Source of the DNA: Polaromonas sp.
GTDB lineage: Bacteria; Pseudomonadota; Gammaproteobacteria; Burkholderiales; Burkholderiaceae_C
Assembly: GCF_029945895.1 (NCBI RefSeq)
Contig: NZ_JAQSDL010000104.1
Coordinates: 1-64,000, forward strand
DNA: 64,000 nucleotides
Direction: 5' to 3'
Part shown: piece after piece, positions 61,812-64,000 of the stretch
Layout: the number at the start of each line of letters is the position of its first letter
Position numbering within the stretch: the first letter of the stretch is position 1
The notes under the pieces: generated by a model
Told to the model about the DNA's origin: nothing
What the model saw: only the letters and a program-made list of their open reading frames with translations
Databases searched by the model: none
Position numbers and translations under genes: made by a program

Positions 61812-63815
61812 ATGCACTCGCCTTATGTATATCCGCAAGAATTTGACGTGATCGTGGTCGGTGGCGGCCATGCCGGCACCGAGGCCGCGCTGGCTGCTGC
61901 CCGCATGGGCTGCAAGACCTTGCTGCTCTCGCACAACATCGAGACCCTGGGCCAGATGAGCTGCAACCCCTCGATCGGCGGCATCGGCAAGGGCCACCTG
62001 GTCAAGGAGGTGGACGCCATGGGCGGCGCGATGGCGCTGGCCACCGACGAAGGCGGCATCCAGTTCCGCATCCTCAACAGCTCCAAGGGCCCGGCGGTGC
62101 GCGCCACGCGGGCGCAGGCGGACCGCATTCTGTACAAGGCCGCGATCCGCCGCAGGCTGGAAAACCAGCCCAACCTCTGGCTGTTCCAGCAGGCCGTCGA
62201 TGACCTGATGGTCGAGGGCGACCGGGTTGTCGGGGCGGTGACGCAGGTTGGCATCCGGTTCCGCTCGCGCACCGTGGTGCTGACGGCCGGCACGTTTCTG
62301 GACGGCAAGATCCATGTGGGCCTGCAGAACTATTCGGCGGGCAGGGCGGGTGATCCGCCGGCGGTCTCGCTGAGCGCACGGCTTAAAGAGCTCAAGCTGC
62401 CGCAGGGCCGGCTGAAAACCGGCACACCGCCGCGTATCGACGGGCGCAGCATCGATTTCAGCAAATGCACGGTGCAGCCGGGCGACGGCATGCCGGGCGG
62501 CACGCCCGGGCCGGTGCCGGTGTTCAGCTTCATGGGTGGGCGTATTCAGCACCCTCAGCAGATGCCCTGCTGGATCACGCACACCAACGAGCGCACCCAC
62601 GAGATCATCCGCTCGGGCTTTGACCGCAGCCCCATGTTCACCGGCAAGATCGACGGGGTCGGCCCGCGTTACTGCCCGAGTGTGGAAGACAAGATCAACC
62701 GTTTTGCCGGCAAGGAAAGCCACCAGATTTTCCTCGAGCCCGAGGGTTTGACGACCCATGAGATTTACCCCAATGGCATTTCAACCAGCTTGCCGTTTGA
62801 CATCCAGTACGACCTGGTGCGCTCCATGGCCGGCATGGAAAACGCCCACATCCTGCGCCCCGGCTACGCCATCGAATACGACTATTTCGACCCACGCGCG
62901 CTGAAAACCAGCTTTGAAACCCGGTCCATCGGCGGCCTGTTTTTTGCCGGGCAGATCAACGGGACCACGGGTTACGAGGAAGCGGCGGCTCAGGGCATGT
63001 TTGCCGGCATCAATGCCGCGCTGCAATGCCAGGGGAAAGAAGCCTGGCTGCCGCGGCGCGACGAAGCCTATCTGGGCGTGTTGGTGGACGACCTGATCAC
63101 CAAGGGCGTGACTGAGCCTTACCGCATGTTCACCAGCCGAGCCGAGTTCCGCCTGATGCTGCGCGAAGACAATGCCGACATGCGCCTGACCGAAAAGGGC
63201 AGGGAGCTGGGCCTGGTGGACGATGCCCGCTGGGACGCCTTCAACCGCAAGCGCGACGCTGTTTCACGTGAAACAGAACGCCTGCGCTCCGTCTGGGTCA
63301 ACCCGCGCAGCCTGCCTCTGGCTGAGGCTGAGCGCGTGCTGGGCAAAGCCATCGAACGTGAGTACACCTTGCTCGACCTGCTGCGCCGCCCCGACGTGAA
63401 CTACGCCGCGCTGATGTCGCTGGATGGCGGCAAGTATGCGAATGCCGAACTGGCGCCGCCCGCCGAGGGTGTTTCACGTGAAACAGAAGCGGCCGACATG
63501 GCGGCCAGCGTGATCGAGCAGATCGAGATTGCCGTCAAATACGCCGGGTACATCGACCTGCAGAAGACGGAAGTGGAGCGTGCCTCGCACTACGAAAACC
63601 TCAAGTTGCCGGCTGATCTGGATTACCTGCAGGTTTCGGCCCTGAGTTTCGAGGCGCGGCAAACCCTGGCCAAACACCGGCCCGAAACGCTGGGGCTGGC
63701 CTCGCGCATCTCCGGCATCACGCCGGCGACCGTGTCGCTGCTGATGGTGCACCTGAAGAAGAACCTCTGGAAAAACACGGTTCCCCTCAAACCTGCCGAA
63801 CAAGCCGAAGCCTGA
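61812..63815 (+). CDS. mnmG: tRNA uridine-5-carboxymethylaminomethyl(34) synthesis enzyme MnmG
   Basis: FAD enzyme of 667 residues that acts with MnmE on tRNA wobble uridine. Rossmann motif [19 protein letters not shown] near residue 15, [16 protein letters not shown], the [10 protein letters not shown] segment and the C-terminal helical MnmE-binding domain ([41 protein letters not shown]). The ATG at 61812 follows AAGGAGG. The gene carries two parS sites in frame. rsmG overlaps its stop by one base. Confidence 0.97.
   Translation: MHSPYVYPQEFDVIVVGGGHAGTEAALAAARMGCKTLLLSHNIETLGQMSCNPSIGGIGKGHLVKEVDAMGGAMALATDEGGIQFRILNSSKGPAVRATRAQADRILYKAAIRRRLENQPNLWLFQQAVDDLMVEGDRVVGAVTQVGIRFRSRTVVLTAGTFLDGKIHVGLQNYSAGRAGDPPAVSLSARLKELKLPQGRLKTGTPPRIDGRSIDFSKCTVQPGDGMPGGTPGPVPVFSFMGGRIQHPQQMPCWITHTNERTHEIIRSGFDRSPMFTGKIDGVGPRYCPSVEDKINRFAGKESHQIFLEPEGLTTHEIYPNGISTSLPFDIQYDLVRSMAGMENAHILRPGYAIEYDYFDPRALKTSFETRSIGGLFFAGQINGTTGYEEAAAQGMFAGINAALQCQGKEAWLPRRDEAYLGVLVDDLITKGVTEPYRMFTSRAEFRLMLREDNADMRLTEKGRELGLVDDARWDAFNRKRDAVSRETERLRSVWVNPRSLPLAEAERVLGKAIEREYTLLDLLRRPDVNYAALMSLDGGKYANAELAPPAEGVSRETEAADMAASVIEQIEIAVKYAGYIDLQKTEVERASHYENLKLPADLDYLQVSALSFEARQTLAKHRPETLGLASRISGITPATVSLLMVHLKKNLWKNTVPLKPAEQAEA
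63260..63275. promoter_or_regulatory. parS centromere site 1 (ParB-binding)
   Basis: TGTTTCACGTGAAACA, a perfect 16-base palindrome identical to the canonical bacterial parS. It lies inside mnmG, read as V-S-R-E-T. Confidence 0.92.
63470..63485. promoter_or_regulatory. parS centromere site 2 (ParB-binding)
   Basis: A second perfect TGTTTCACGTGAAACA, 210 bases after the first, again in frame as V-S-R-E-T of mnmG. Confidence 0.92.
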
Positions 63816-64000
63816 TGCGCAGCGGCGAACAGGATTTGCGCGCCGGCCTGAAGGCGCTTCAGCTGGATCTGAACGATCATCACGTCGGGCAGTTGCTGGA
63901 TTACCTGGACCTGATTGCCAAATGGACCAAGGTCTACAACCTGACGGCCGTGCGCGATCCGGTGGAAATGATGACGCATCACCTGCTCGACAGCCTGGCG
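63815..64000 (+). CDS. rsmG: 16S rRNA (guanine527-N7)-methyltransferase RsmG (5' part only)
   Basis: The first 62 codons match RsmG/GidB: LLDYLDLIAKWTKVYNLTAVRDPVEMMTHHLLDSLA. The SAM-binding domain lies outside the window. The ATG at 63815 overlaps the mnmG stop (TGATG). In related genomes parA and parB come next, which would fit the parS sites. Confidence 0.93.
   Translation, partial: MRSGEQDLRAGLKALQLDLNDHHVGQLLDYLDLIAKWTKVYNLTAVRDPVEMMTHHLLDSLA

Noticed and set aside
60903..62759. 618-residue minus-strand frame joining the FMN reductase with sequence opposite mnmG
   Set aside because: Only the last 192 residues (from 61481) are a real protein; the rest is antisense to mnmG.

Overview
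The window is the replication-origin neighbourhood of a chromosome from a high-G+C betaproteobacterium, most likely Burkholderiales, family Comamonadaceae (Polaromonas/Rhodoferax/Acidovorax type). This assignment is inferred from protein style (DUF4148 secreted protein, Bug-type solute receptor, MinCDE, KdsC/KdsD, MnmE-YidC-YidD-RnpA-RpmH order) and from dispersed intergenic repeats that I associate with that family. No species is claimed. No tRNA, rRNA, insertion sequence, prophage or CRISPR array was seen.

Layout. (1) 1-6300: kdsC/kdsD (lipopolysaccharide Kdo synthesis), a CPA2 cation/proton antiporter, a histidine phosphatase, apt, a hypothetical gene and a lone cyclic-nucleotide-binding domain protein. 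(2) 6400-16570: the classical origin cluster, with mnmE, yidC, yidD, rnpA and rpmH on the minus strand facing away from dnaA, dnaN and gyrB on the plus strand. The best oriC candidate is the dnaA-dnaN gap, which has a perfect DnaA box, a degenerate box and TAG trinucleotides like a DnaA-trio. (3) 16590-25250: an accessory stretch with an orphan MNT antitoxin and a 14-codon HepT remnant, a DnaQ-like exonuclease, aroG, a lower-G+C island (two unknown small genes plus an HNH nuclease), a VOC protein, a lone receiver domain, a Fic protein, NnrU and a hydrolase. (4) 25400-33660: ubiB, SH3 and DUF4148 envelope proteins, a hydrolase, minCDE, a MerR/thioesterase pair and two small secreted proteins. 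(5) 33650-36650: a UdgX-type uracil-DNA protein and its partner radical SAM protein behind two perfect LexA-type boxes. (6) 36760-40070: ybhP-clsB-ybhN lipid cluster. (7) 40370-52510: a secreted Ala-rich protein, a cysteine-free glutaredoxin, flavoproteins, a copper module (copA divergent from copZ-cueR and a Spy-like gene, with two CueR promoters), hemerythrin, Old Yellow Enzyme, GST, transglutaminase and aldolase genes. (8) 52760-59380: a type I restriction-modification operon hsdR-hsdM-hsdS with a fourth, unknown, tightly coupled gene. (9) 59440-64000: YkgJ-like, Bug and FMN reductase genes, then mnmG (with two perfect parS sites inside its coding sequence) and the start of rsmG.

How it fits together. 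Replication start (DnaA, DnaN, GyrB, oriC), segregation (parS, and presumably parAB beyond the right edge), division-site selection (MinCDE) and tRNA U34 modification (MnmE, MnmG) are all here, with foreign or accessory blocks (type I R-M, HNH island, Fic, MNT) between the dnaA cluster and mnmG-rsmG. Fifteen copies of one short palindromic repeat and three copies of a second family lie in the gaps, two of them inside apparent operons (hsd and min). The least described parts are the SOS-linked radical SAM/UdgX pair, the two-gene unknown cassette next to the HNH nuclease, and the fourth hsd gene.
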